Of a stretch of 64,000 nucleotides of DNA, positions 43,990-51,636 are shown piece by piece. Position 1 is the stretch's first letter. The number at the start of each line of letters is the position of its first letter. The notes beneath the pieces were generated by a model. The model searched no databases, was not told the origin of the DNA, and saw only the letters and a list, made by a program, of their open reading frames with translations. A program made the translations under genes and the position numbers. Origin of the DNA: Macrococcoides equi (lineage in GTDB: Bacteria > Bacillota > Bacilli > Staphylococcales > Staphylococcaceae); NCBI RefSeq assembly GCF_047425865.1, contig NZ_CP179735.1; one strand, 5' to 3'.

Positions 43990-44685
43990 ATGGTACAAGC
44001 TGAATACCACGAACCAATCAGTATAATAAACTACATTACAGAAGAAGGTAAGCTGGAAACATTTGATCAAAATCAATATATATATCAGGCTGAAGATTTA
44101 GCGAATGCAATATATGTGATAAAAAGCGGAAACGTTGTGATTCACCGAGTATTAGAAGATGGCAAAGAGTTCTCTTTAAAATTACTTGGTCCAAGAAATA
44201 TATTTGGTTCCACAACTTTATTTTGTGGTATGAAGAAACACTCATTATTCGCGAAAGCCAAGACAAAAGTTTCACTTTATAAACTTGATATAGAACAATT
44301 TGAAAATGTTATTTTAAACGATGAAGTATTAAACTATGAATGGTTACTATGGATTCAAAATGAAAATGAAAAACAAGAATACAAGTTAAGGGATCTCTAC
44401 ACATTAGGAAAAAAAGGTGCTGTTTATTCAACACTGATTAGATTATCTAATACGTATGGAGTCGCTACCGATGAAGGCATACAGCTTACAATCGATATGA
44501 CGAATAATGAATTAGCAAATTTCGGGGGAACGACGCGTGAAGGTGTGAACCGTATCATCAGTGAACTGAAGTCTATGGACATTATTTCTACAAAGGGTAA
44601 GCGTATAACGATAAAAGATCTGGATTATCTTAAAACTCAAATTAATTGTGAAAACTGCCCGATAAATATATGTAAAATGGAATAA
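43990..44685 (+). CDS. fnr: Fnr-type oxygen-sensing regulator (Crp/Fnr family)
   Basis: A 231-residue regulator: cyclic-nucleotide-binding-like domain (about 20-120), dimer helix, and an HTH domain with recognition helix TTREGVNRIISELK. The C-terminus carries C220-x2-C223-x4-C228, the same spacing as the [4Fe-4S] ligands C227/C230/C235 of B. subtilis Fnr, and D135 stands where its fourth ligand (D141) is expected. So it probably senses O2 through an Fe-S cluster and activates anaerobic genes. The start is the ATG at 43990 after GCGGGTGAT; the frame is open 45 bases further. The stop codon touches the dispersed repeat. Confidence 0.85.
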   Translation: MVQAEYHEPISIINYITEEGKLETFDQNQYIYQAEDLANAIYVIKSGNVVIHRVLEDGKEFSLKLLGPRNIFGSTTLFCGMKKHSLFAKAKTKVSLYKLDIEQFENVILNDEVLNYEWLLWIQNENEKQEYKLRDLYTLGKKGAVYSTLIRLSNTYGVATDEGIQLTIDMTNNELANFGGTTREGVNRIISELKSMDIISTKGKRITIKDLDYLKTQINCENCPINICKME

Positions 44686-44940
44686 GAGACTGTCGAACTT
44701 GTGTTTAGCCTTAAGCAAAATAAGAAAATCATCCATAAATCGTTCTTTGATTTTGGATGATTTTTGTTTTTGTCGCAAGGGCTATAAGTGAGACGCCGTT
44801 TAAATAAGAGGCTGTCTGAAAAGCGATTTGGCGCGGATAAACTGGAGAAAATCCATAAGAAATCGCTCTTTGATTTCAGTGGATTTTTGAAGTTTACTGA
44901 GCGACAGCTTTGAAGACGCCGTTTAGAGGCTGTCGAACTA
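44686..44940 (+). repeat. Second locus of the ~120-bp dispersed repeat, 2.1 units
   Basis: Units at 44686-44807 (122 bases) and 44808-44925 (118), and a third start at 44926-44940, each opening with GAG(A/G)CTGTC. They share blocks with the array at 741-1026: GGC(A/T)GTCTGAAA, AAACTGGA, AATCG(T/C)TCTTTGATTT, GACGCCGTTT. Each unit here folds: AAAATCATCCA pairs with TGGATGATTTT in unit 1, and AAAATCCA with TGGATTTT in unit 2, around an inner AAATC/GATTT stem. Both stems are kept although sequences differ. The first hairpin is followed by T-rich sequence and may terminate fnr. Confidence 0.88.
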
Positions 44941-44951
44941 TTTATCCAAAC

Positions 44952-44982
44952 AAAAAAAGCTGGTTGCTTACCAGCTTTTTTT
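44952..44982. terminator. Bidirectional terminator before sufT
   Basis: Thirteen-base arms (44952-44964 and 44970-44982), A-run left and T-run right, between the repeat and the sufT stop codon. Confidence 0.88.
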
Positions 44983-44988
44983 ACGTTC

Positions 44989-45297
44989 TTAGCTAACACC
45001 TAAAGCGATTTTAGCATAACGACTCATCATATCTTTAGACCATACAGGATTCCAGACGATGTTAACTTCTACGTCCTTCACCTCAGGTAGTTCACCTAAT
45101 GCAGTTTTAACCTGGTCAATAATTTGTGGTCCCATTGGGCAACCCATTGATGTTAATGTCATGTCAACTGTTACTAATCCGTCATCGTCCATTTCAACGT
45201 GATATACTAATCCTAAGTTAACTATATCTATCCCTAATTCAGGGTCAATAACATTCTCCAAAGCACCCATCAAACTATCTTTCATTGCTTCATCCAT
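44989..45297 (-). CDS. sufT: Iron-sulfur cluster assembly factor SufT (DUF59/MIP18)
   Basis: A 102-residue MIP18-family protein, an auxiliary factor in Fe-S cluster maturation; S. aureus SufT acts under high demand for Fe-S clusters. The conserved cysteine is in LTSMGCPMGP, and the family N-terminal stretch ENVIDPELGIDIVNLGLVY is complete. The gene is divergent from the HAD/cdr pair, with Fur-like sequences in the gap. Confidence 0.92.
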   Translation of the reverse strand: MDEAMKDSLMGALENVIDPELGIDIVNLGLVYHVEMDDDGLVTVDMTLTSMGCPMGPQIIDQVKTALGELPEVKDVEVNIVWNPVWSKDMMSRYAKIALGVS

Positions 45298-45337
45298 TCA
45301 TATCACCTCATTCTTTGTTATAATCATAATATATCAA

Positions 45338-45392
45338 AAATCATTCTCATTTCATATCAATAAATTTTGACAATTGATAATGAAAATCAATT
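45338..45392. promoter_or_regulatory. Fur-like boxes between sufT and the HAD/cdr operon
   Basis: At 45372-45392 lies the perfect inverted repeat AATTGAT-AATGAAA-ATCAATT, which includes TGATAATGAAAATCA (13 of 15 to the 7-1-7 Fur consensus). About 20 bases away, on the minus strand, AATGAGAATGATTTTT (45337-45354 region) is a weaker match. Fur or a Fur homologue could control either gene; this is inference. Confidence 0.5.
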
Positions 45393-45407
45393 AAAGGAGT
45401 TACTATT

Positions 45408-46217
45408 TTGGAACAACATTTAATTTGTCTGGATCTAGACGGTACATTATTAAATAAAAATCAGGAGATTACTCCGTATACAAAAGATATTATTAAAAAA
45501 CTACAGGCATTGGGTCATAAATTTATGATTTCAACTGGTAGACCTTATCGTGCCAGCCAAATCTACTATACAGAGCTTGGTCTGGATACTCCCATCGTTA
45601 ATTTTAATGGTGCTTTCGTTCATCACCCTAAGGATATGATGTTCGAAACATTTCATCAGCCATTAGATTACCAGGTGGCTCGAGAAATATTTGAAAAAAT
45701 TCCACATCTAAAAATACAGAATATCGTTGCAGAAGTAAAAGACCAGGTGTATTTGCATTACCATGATGAATATTTATTTGAAGGTTTCAGCATGGGTAAT
45801 CCCCTTATCGAGGTCGGCAATCTACTGGAAAGTATTAAAGAACCTCCTACTTCTATTTTGATTCAGGCTGAGGAAAATGAAATACCTGGTATCTATAAAC
45901 ATCTGGATCAAGTGTATGCTGAACATCTGGAACATCGACGCTGGGGAGCGCCTTTCCCAGTTATCGAGATTGTTAAGAAAGGTATTAACAAAGCTGTTGG
46001 TGTACAGATCGCCATGGATTATTTGAATATTAAACAGGAAAATACGATTGCTTTCGGTGATGAAGATAACGATCATGAAATGATAAAATTTGTAGCCAAG
46101 GGCGTAGCTATGGGTAATGCAATTGATGATTTAAAACACGTTGCAAATGATATCACAGCAACAAATAATGAGGATGGTATTGGTAAATATTTAGCACAGT
46201 ATTTTAATATAGAATAG
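45408..46217 (+). CDS. Cof-type HAD-IIB phosphatase
   Basis: A 269-residue haloacid-dehalogenase hydrolase with the nucleophile motif DLDGTLL near the N-terminus, a C2 cap domain, and motif IV GDEDNDHEM. It probably removes phosphate from a sugar or nucleotide phosphate; the substrate is unknown. It starts with TTG, the only start in register with AAAGGAG. It lies 10 bases upstream of cdr in one operon. Confidence 0.9.
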   Translation: MEQHLICLDLDGTLLNKNQEITPYTKDIIKKLQALGHKFMISTGRPYRASQIYYTELGLDTPIVNFNGAFVHHPKDMMFETFHQPLDYQVAREIFEKIPHLKIQNIVAEVKDQVYLHYHDEYLFEGFSMGNPLIEVGNLLESIKEPPTSILIQAEENEIPGIYKHLDQVYAEHLEHRRWGAPFPVIEIVKKGINKAVGVQIAMDYLNIKQENTIAFGDEDNDHEMIKFVAKGVAMGNAIDDLKHVANDITATNNEDGIGKYLAQYFNIE

Positions 46218-46227
46218 AGGTTTTTAT

Positions 46228-47541
46228 ATGAAGATTATTGTTGTAGGTGCAGTTGCAGGAGGCGCCACTGTTGCGTCGCAAATCAGACGATTATGTGATG
46301 ATGACATCACAATCTACGAAAAAGATCGTGATATGAGTTTTGCGAATTGTGGTTTACCCTACTATTTAGGTGGAGAGGTAAGTCCACGTAATCATCTGGT
46401 AGCATCAATACCTGAAAAATTTGAATCAGAGAAAAATATTACTGTTAAAACATATCATGAAGTCGTCGCTATTGATCCAGAACAAAAAGAAGTAACTGTT
46501 AAAGATATTAAAAATAAGACTACTTTTAAAGATCAGTTCGATTATTTGATTCTTTCACCTGGTGCATCTCAAATTACATTACCTGTGCTTAACGCGCCAC
46601 ATGTCTTTACGATGCGTAACCTGGAGGATACAGATAAAATTCATAATTATATTGAAAGTAATGCTGTGAAAGATGTGCTCGTCATTGGTGCTGGATATAT
46701 TAGTTTAGAAATATTAGAGAATTTAAAAAATAGAAAGTTAAATGTTACGATGCTCCATCGTAGTGAACATCTATTAAAATCTGTTGATAAAGAGATGACA
46801 GATTATATTCCAGATATTCTTGAAGAACACGGGGTACGTGTCTTACTGAATGATGAAGTAAAATCGCTGGACGGTAAAAAGGTTCATCTAAAGTCAGGTC
46901 GTAAATTCGATTATGATATGATTATATCAGCATTAGGTATACAACCGAATACTCATTTTATTGAAACAAGCGGTATTCAGTTAACTGAAAGTGGTCATAT
47001 TAAGGTCAATGATCATTTCCAGACCAATTACCCATTTATCTATGCATTAGGTGATGCAATTCAAACAAAATACCGCCATGTAGATTATCCTGCCCAGATA
47101 GCACTTGCATGGGGGACTCATCGTGCTGCAAGTATTATTGCACACAATATCACGCAAATTGATATGATCAAATTCAACGGCTTACTTGGCACAAATATCA
47201 TTCGAATATTTGATTATACTTTTGCGAGTGTCGGGGTAACACCGGATCTACTTGATAAATTTGATTACGATGTTGTTACTCAAACACAAAAACAACACGC
47301 AGGATATATGCCAAATGCGAACCCCTTAACTGTTACAGTTTATTATGATCGTTCTACAAGAAAGATACTCCGTGCATCTGCATATGGTAAATCAGGTGTC
47401 GATAAACGTATTGATATCATTGCCACGGCAATCATCGGTAATCTCACAATAGATGATTTAAAAGATATTGAAATTGCATATAGCCCAGTCTATAGTAGTC
47501 CAAAAGATATTATTAATATGCTAGGATATAAAGCAAAATAA
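46228..47541 (+). CDS. cdr: Coenzyme A disulfide reductase
   Basis: A NAD(P)H- and FAD-dependent reductase that keeps CoA reduced; CoA replaces glutathione as major thiol in staphylococci. The 437-residue protein begins with the FAD motif VVGAVAGGATVASQ and has the single redox cysteine C41 in SFANCGLPYYLGG, as in CoADR. The second nucleotide motif is VIGAGYISLE. Position after the HAD gene and sufT matches S. aureus. Confidence 0.95.
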   Translation: MKIIVVGAVAGGATVASQIRRLCDDDITIYEKDRDMSFANCGLPYYLGGEVSPRNHLVASIPEKFESEKNITVKTYHEVVAIDPEQKEVTVKDIKNKTTFKDQFDYLILSPGASQITLPVLNAPHVFTMRNLEDTDKIHNYIESNAVKDVLVIGAGYISLEILENLKNRKLNVTMLHRSEHLLKSVDKEMTDYIPDILEEHGVRVLLNDEVKSLDGKKVHLKSGRKFDYDMIISALGIQPNTHFIETSGIQLTESGHIKVNDHFQTNYPFIYALGDAIQTKYRHVDYPAQIALAWGTHRAASIIAHNITQIDMIKFNGLLGTNIIRIFDYTFASVGVTPDLLDKFDYDVVTQTQKQHAGYMPNANPLTVTVYYDRSTRKILRASAYGKSGVDKRIDIIATAIIGNLTIDDLKDIEIAYSPVYSSPKDIINMLGYKAK

Positions 47542-47566
47542 AAAACCGCTCACGAGCGGTTTTTTA
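47539..47566. terminator. Terminator after cdr
   Basis: Arms AAAAACCGCT (47541-47550) and AGCGGTTTTT (47555-47564), loop CACG, followed by more T. It also suits the convergent amylase-like gene. Confidence 0.9.
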
Positions 47567-47573
47567 TTTATAT

Positions 47574-48974
47574 CTATTTTTGATTCGCTAAGTATTTTTT
47601 TCGGTTACGAGAGGCACCAATAATAAATGCTGTAAACAATACAATGATTGTACCAGCTGCGATTAAATAACCATTATTAAATCCCTGGTTCTTAACAACC
47701 GCATATAATTCCGCTTCTTCTCGATTAGTGATGAGTGAAAATGCATCATCTTTATAATGAACACGATCTCCTATCAGTAAACCACTCAACATCTTATCTT
47801 TAGGGATTCGTTTACTATCTAATTTAATATTGGTTGCTTTGCTTCTATTATTAATATTATAGATAAAGTCAACTTTATCAGTATCAAAATAAATTAATTG
47901 ATTCCCTTTTTTATTGTAGATAACTTCGGATTTACCGTTAAACATTTCATCATACTTTTTATACACACCGCTCGTCACTTCAAGATAATCAATAACCTCT
48001 TTTTCCACACGGAAATCTAATAGCTGATGAATATCCGGTGTTTTGTCACCATTCATAGCTATTTCTGTTCCGTACGTCATACTAATCGGTAGTTTTTGAA
48101 TCATTAAATAACTCATGAGTTGCTTAATACGCGTTCCAGGGAACATATTTTCATTCGCTGCATAGTTTGTAAATCTAGGCATAAAGAAATTATCACTTGA
48201 AAGCAATTCATTTTTTTCAAAACTTGCTGGTATTTCCTGGTCAGTTGTTTTAAAAGCATTGGCCAGCTTTAAAGTGGTAGATTTTTTTTGAATGTGATCA
48301 AATCCATTCACCTTCAGATCTTCATTCAAAACTGCAATGGTTTCAATACCCTCCGGGAATATCTTGTGTGCATCAATACCATCCTGCATTGCATACATTG
48401 ATAGTCCATCCACTTGATATTTGTCCACAAACTTTGTCATTGCATCTTTATACTTTTGTTGATTTTCTGCATTGTTTAAGTCTATTATCTTTACATCTTT
48501 AAAATACTTACTCTGAAAATCATTCATCTTAGTATCTTTAGCTGCAGTAAATTCATTCGTTGCAACGGTCGGCATATCAACGATAACTTTCATATGTTTA
48601 TCATGAGCAAGTTGAATCATTTTCTTAAACTGTTTTTCCCCACCATACACTGCATCAATTTTGTCATAATTTTTTACATGGTAACCTAAATAGTCTTTTT
48701 GATCCTTCTCAAATACAGGTGAAACATGAATCGTATTAAATCCCATCTTTTTAATATAATCAATTTTGCTGATAATACCGTTGAAGTCTCCACCGTAAGG
48801 TAATGTATCATCTTTTTCGTTATGGATATGTTTATTATTATCCTCATTCCCATTCATAAATCGGTCAATAATTAAACTATAAATACGTGAGTCCTGTTGC
48901 TTTGCGGCGTATGAATGATGATTAAACGTTAATAATAAAATGAATGCAGTAAGCACCGTAACAATTTTTTTCAT
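47574..48974 (-). CDS. Alpha-amylase-fold (GH13) membrane protein, probably non-catalytic
   Basis: A 466-residue protein: signal peptide (to about 23), a GH13 TIM-barrel beginning YSLIIDRFMNGN with the early strands well kept (GGDFNGIISKIDYIKKMGFNTIHVSPVF region), a C-terminal beta domain, and a C-terminal membrane helix (about 434-453) with a basic tail, so it faces outside the cell. Catalytic regions are degenerate: region I ends DMPTVATNE (no NH), region II reads DGLSMYAMQ (usual R and nucleophile D lost), region IV reads FTNYAANE (no HD pair). Binding rather than hydrolysis is likely. Confidence 0.85.
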   Translation of the reverse strand: MKKIVTVLTAFILLLTFNHHSYAAKQQDSRIYSLIIDRFMNGNEDNNKHIHNEKDDTLPYGGDFNGIISKIDYIKKMGFNTIHVSPVFEKDQKDYLGYHVKNYDKIDAVYGGEKQFKKMIQLAHDKHMKVIVDMPTVATNEFTAAKDTKMNDFQSKYFKDVKIIDLNNAENQQKYKDAMTKFVDKYQVDGLSMYAMQDGIDAHKIFPEGIETIAVLNEDLKVNGFDHIQKKSTTLKLANAFKTTDQEIPASFEKNELLSSDNFFMPRFTNYAANENMFPGTRIKQLMSYLMIQKLPISMTYGTEIAMNGDKTPDIHQLLDFRVEKEVIDYLEVTSGVYKKYDEMFNGKSEVIYNKKGNQLIYFDTDKVDFIYNINNRSKATNIKLDSKRIPKDKMLSGLLIGDRVHYKDDAFSLITNREEAELYAVVKNQGFNNGYLIAAGTIIVLFTAFIIGASRNRKKYLANQK

Positions 48975-49059
48975 TTAATTTACCTCACTTTAGTCGTTAA
49001 CCTTAATTATACTAAAATATAAAGGGTGTGGGGAGAAATTCATAAAAAGTTCACGAAAG

Positions 49060-49086
49060 AAAAAAAGAACCTCAAGTTAGAGGTCC
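49060..49086 (-). terminator. Terminator of yisL
   Basis: Seven-base stem (49067-49073 and 49080-49086) with T-run on the minus strand (49060-49066). Confidence 0.75.
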
Positions 49087-49096
49087 TTAAAAAGAA

Positions 49097-49483
49097 TTAT
49101 TTAAACATTGCTGTAATCGGACCTAAAGGTAAATGTGCACCTAAACCGATTGTAAGGATTGCAGCTAAAATCACCATGAAGAAAAAGTTTCTTGAAGGTT
49201 TCTTTTTCTTTTTACGTGCTAAAGTCATCTCCATTAAGCCAATTGTGATTAAACCTAATAAAAATTTAAAACCATACATCATTGCATCTACGTTCATTGA
49301 TTTAAAGAAGATAAAACATCCGCTTATAATTGTAAGTAAAGCAAAAATACGTAAAACCATCATTAAAGGTTTAAAATATTTACTTGGTCCTAAACGATCT
49401 GAAAAATTCTCATATGCTGCAAAAAAGACGATTAATAGTACAACCCAGCTCATGATGTGTAAATGTAACATACCATTTATCAT
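49097..49483 (-). CDS. YisL-like UPF0344 membrane protein
   Basis: A 128-residue protein with four membrane helices and the UPF0344 stretches MLHLHIMSWV, SKYFKPLMMVLR and GAHLPLGP. Function unknown. The start is the ATG at 49483 after GGGAGGAAC; an ATG four codons on (MLHLH) is the usual family start and is possible. Confidence 0.87.
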   Translation of the reverse strand: MINGMLHLHIMSWVVLLIVFFAAYENFSDRLGPSKYFKPLMMVLRIFALLTIISGCFIFFKSMNVDAMMYGFKFLLGLITIGLMEMTLARKKKKKPSRNFFFMVILAAILTIGLGAHLPLGPITAMFK

Positions 49484-49595
49484 TGTAGTTCCTCCCATCT
49501 ATAATTCATACTCATATAGTTTAACACAAATTTGTAGGATAGGTTAACTATGTACTGCTGATTTAAGTATAATGCATATATTTTTAATGAATTAA

Positions 49596-49621
49596 GACAA
49601 CCCTCAAAGGTGAGGGTTGTC
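49596..49621 (-). terminator. Terminator of the FAH-family gene
   Basis: Eleven-base perfect arms (49596-49606 and 49611-49621). The T-tract on the minus strand is weak (CTTAATT). Confidence 0.65.
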
Positions 49622-49633
49622 CTAACTTATCTA

Positions 49634-50533
49634 TTATTCTCCAACTGTATTCATTAAAGTTCCGATACCATCTATCGTTACTTTAATTTCATCTCCACGT
49701 TTTAAGTATACAGGTGGTTGCATCCCTGCACCTACTCCACTTGGTGTTCCTGTTGCAATCACATCACCCGGATGAAGAGCAACGTATTTAGATATCTCAG
49801 CAATTAAATCATCAATTTTTAATACCATATCTTTTGTGTTCCCATCCTGGCGAATTTCATTGTTAACCTTCGTTACGATATTAGCATGTTCAGGTGTCGG
49901 TAACTCATCTTTCGTTACAATATATGGTCCCATTGGGCAGCCACCGATTAAACTTTTAGAAAGAAAAGCTTGCGCATGTTCTTTTTGAAGATCACGTGCA
50001 GTGATGTCATTAATAATCGTATATCCATAAACATAGTCTAATGCCATTGCTTTTGGTATTTTATGTCCATACTTTCCAATGACTACACCTAACTCACCTT
50101 CATAGTCCAGAGCTTTTGTAACATCACTATGTGCAGGTATTTCATTACCATCACCAATTAAACTTGATGGCGCTTTTGTAAATACGTAAAGCTCATCTAC
50201 TTCATTGTTTAATTCAGATGCATGTTCAGCGTAGTTACGTCCTACTGCGATAACATTATTCGTAGGAGTAACCGGCGGTAAAAATTGAATATCTGTAAAA
50301 GCATATTTATAGTCTTCTTTATGTGCAGATGCTTCAACTTTCTCGATCGTTGCGCGAACTAGCTCCTGGAAATCCACCGTATTATTTTGTTGTAATGCTT
50401 CTAGTAACGTTTTTGGATAGTCGCCATCTTTAAAATCTGCAAACACTTTTACTAAATCCCATGCAGCATCTTCTCTTTTAACTTTAACCCCATACGTTAC
50501 TTTATCCTTGATTTTAAATGTTAAAAACTTCAT
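49634..50533 (-). CDS. Fumarylacetoacetate hydrolase family protein
   Basis: A 299-residue FAH-superfamily enzyme. N-terminal YisK-like domain (to about 85), then the catalytic domain with VIAVGRNYAEHASE, the metal-binding acids in DYEGELGVVIGKYG, and VIATGTPSGVGAG. Relatives hydrolyse or decarboxylate acylpyruvates, oxaloacetate or catechol-pathway intermediates; the substrate is not clear. A single gene. Confidence 0.9.
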   Translation of the reverse strand: MKFLTFKIKDKVTYGVKVKREDAAWDLVKVFADFKDGDYPKTLLEALQQNNTVDFQELVRATIEKVEASAHKEDYKYAFTDIQFLPPVTPTNNVIAVGRNYAEHASELNNEVDELYVFTKAPSSLIGDGNEIPAHSDVTKALDYEGELGVVIGKYGHKIPKAMALDYVYGYTIINDITARDLQKEHAQAFLSKSLIGGCPMGPYIVTKDELPTPEHANIVTKVNNEIRQDGNTKDMVLKIDDLIAEISKYVALHPGDVIATGTPSGVGAGMQPPVYLKRGDEIKVTIDGIGTLMNTVGE

Positions 50534-50589
50534 TTATATTTCACTCCTCTTCTCTGTTGTCCTCATTATACAGAATATTTTAAAATCTT

Positions 50590-51636
50590 TCATGCTTTTG
50601 TATTATTCTGGTCATTCTTTTTACTTTTTTCTATCCATAGACTCAACACAATATAAACAACTGACACAACTAGCGCTACAATTAAAGAGTGTTGCAATAG
50701 TTGTATTAATGATGAAGCTGGATAAGGTAGTTTACCAATTCCGGTAAATAAGCTATAGATTATAACATCGATTAAAACAACCATACCTATGTAGAGCTTT
50801 GTCTGTTTTAGAGGGTGGGTAGTCAATTCATCAAAATATCTGATACAAATAAATATTATCAATACTAACCCCAATCCTTGCAAACTTGCACCAAGAATTA
50901 ATAATAGATATTGCAGAAAACCGAAGCTAAACTTGAAAATAAGCAGTTTTACTGATGTTCCGGCTATAAGTGCCATGAGAGACTGAATAAAAATATTACT
51001 TGTTGAAACATTTTTCTGGTGATACATTCCTGTTAATACTCCCGGTATGATGCACAGTATAAACGCTGCAATATAATAATGGGTGTGTTGAACAAAATAA
51101 TCTATGTTTAGCAGTATATATTTACCTGCTTGATGTTGATGATTAATAGCGATAAATTCCTGAAATGCCTTAACATTTAAAAATGATTCATAATCTCGAA
51201 ATAATATGATAACAGGAATAATGATGACAAACGTAAAGGAAGCATAAATTGAAATCGTGAAGCTTAACAGCTTTTGTTGTGACAGTTGCTTTTGACTAAT
51301 CCATTTTAAAAACATAAGCGCAACGGCAATCATCGGTAATACACTCATTCGCGTTATAAATAAACAAATCATAAAGCTTAATACGGCAAAAATAATGATT
51401 GTTCTGTAACTTATTTGACTCAACATGTAACATCGATTACCTAAAATGAAACCAAACATGCTTAGGCTGATAAATAGAATCATCATTATATATAGAGAAA
51501 GTGTCGGTAACTCAAATTCATTATAATACTCAAAGGGGTTAATCAATTCAATCGGCTGATTCATCAGAAAAGCAACACTTAATGTGTAGAGTATAAGAGG
51601 AATTGCATATAGTACATATACTATTGTTCGTTTCAT
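50590..51636 (-). CDS. Unrecognised polytopic membrane protein, coupled to addA
   Basis: I do not recognise this 348-residue protein. It has about nine or ten hydrophobic segments, short loops, a small hydrophilic loop near residues 155-175 (QEFIAINHQHQAGKY), and a basic C-terminal tail (WIEKSKKNDQNNTKA). No transport or enzyme motif is seen. Its ATG overlaps the addA stop by four bases (ATGA), so it is translated with the addBA repair genes. In S. aureus I do not recall a matching gene here. Composition is like that of its neighbours. Confidence 0.75.
   Translation of the reverse strand: MKRTIVYVLYAIPLILYTLSVAFLMNQPIELINPFEYYNEFELPTLSLYIMMILFISLSMFGFILGNRCYMLSQISYRTIIIFAVLSFMICLFITRMSVLPMIAVALMFLKWISQKQLSQQKLLSFTISIYASFTFVIIIPVIILFRDYESFLNVKAFQEFIAINHQHQAGKYILLNIDYFVQHTHYYIAAFILCIIPGVLTGMYHQKNVSTSNIFIQSLMALIAGTSVKLLIFKFSFGFLQYLLLILGASLQGLGLVLIIFICIRYFDELTTHPLKQTKLYIGMVVLIDVIIYSLFTGIGKLPYPASSLIQLLQHSLIVALVVSVVYIVLSLWIEKSKKNDQNNTKA

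Noticed and set aside
44637..44999. Minus-strand 120-residue frame across the repeat
   Set aside because: It runs through repeats and a terminator, antisense to the end of fnr, with no family resemblance.
49026..49547. Plus-strand 173-residue frame
   Set aside because: It is antisense to the well-supported yisL gene; composition is lysine/isoleucine-rich as expected from the opposite strand of membrane-protein codons.
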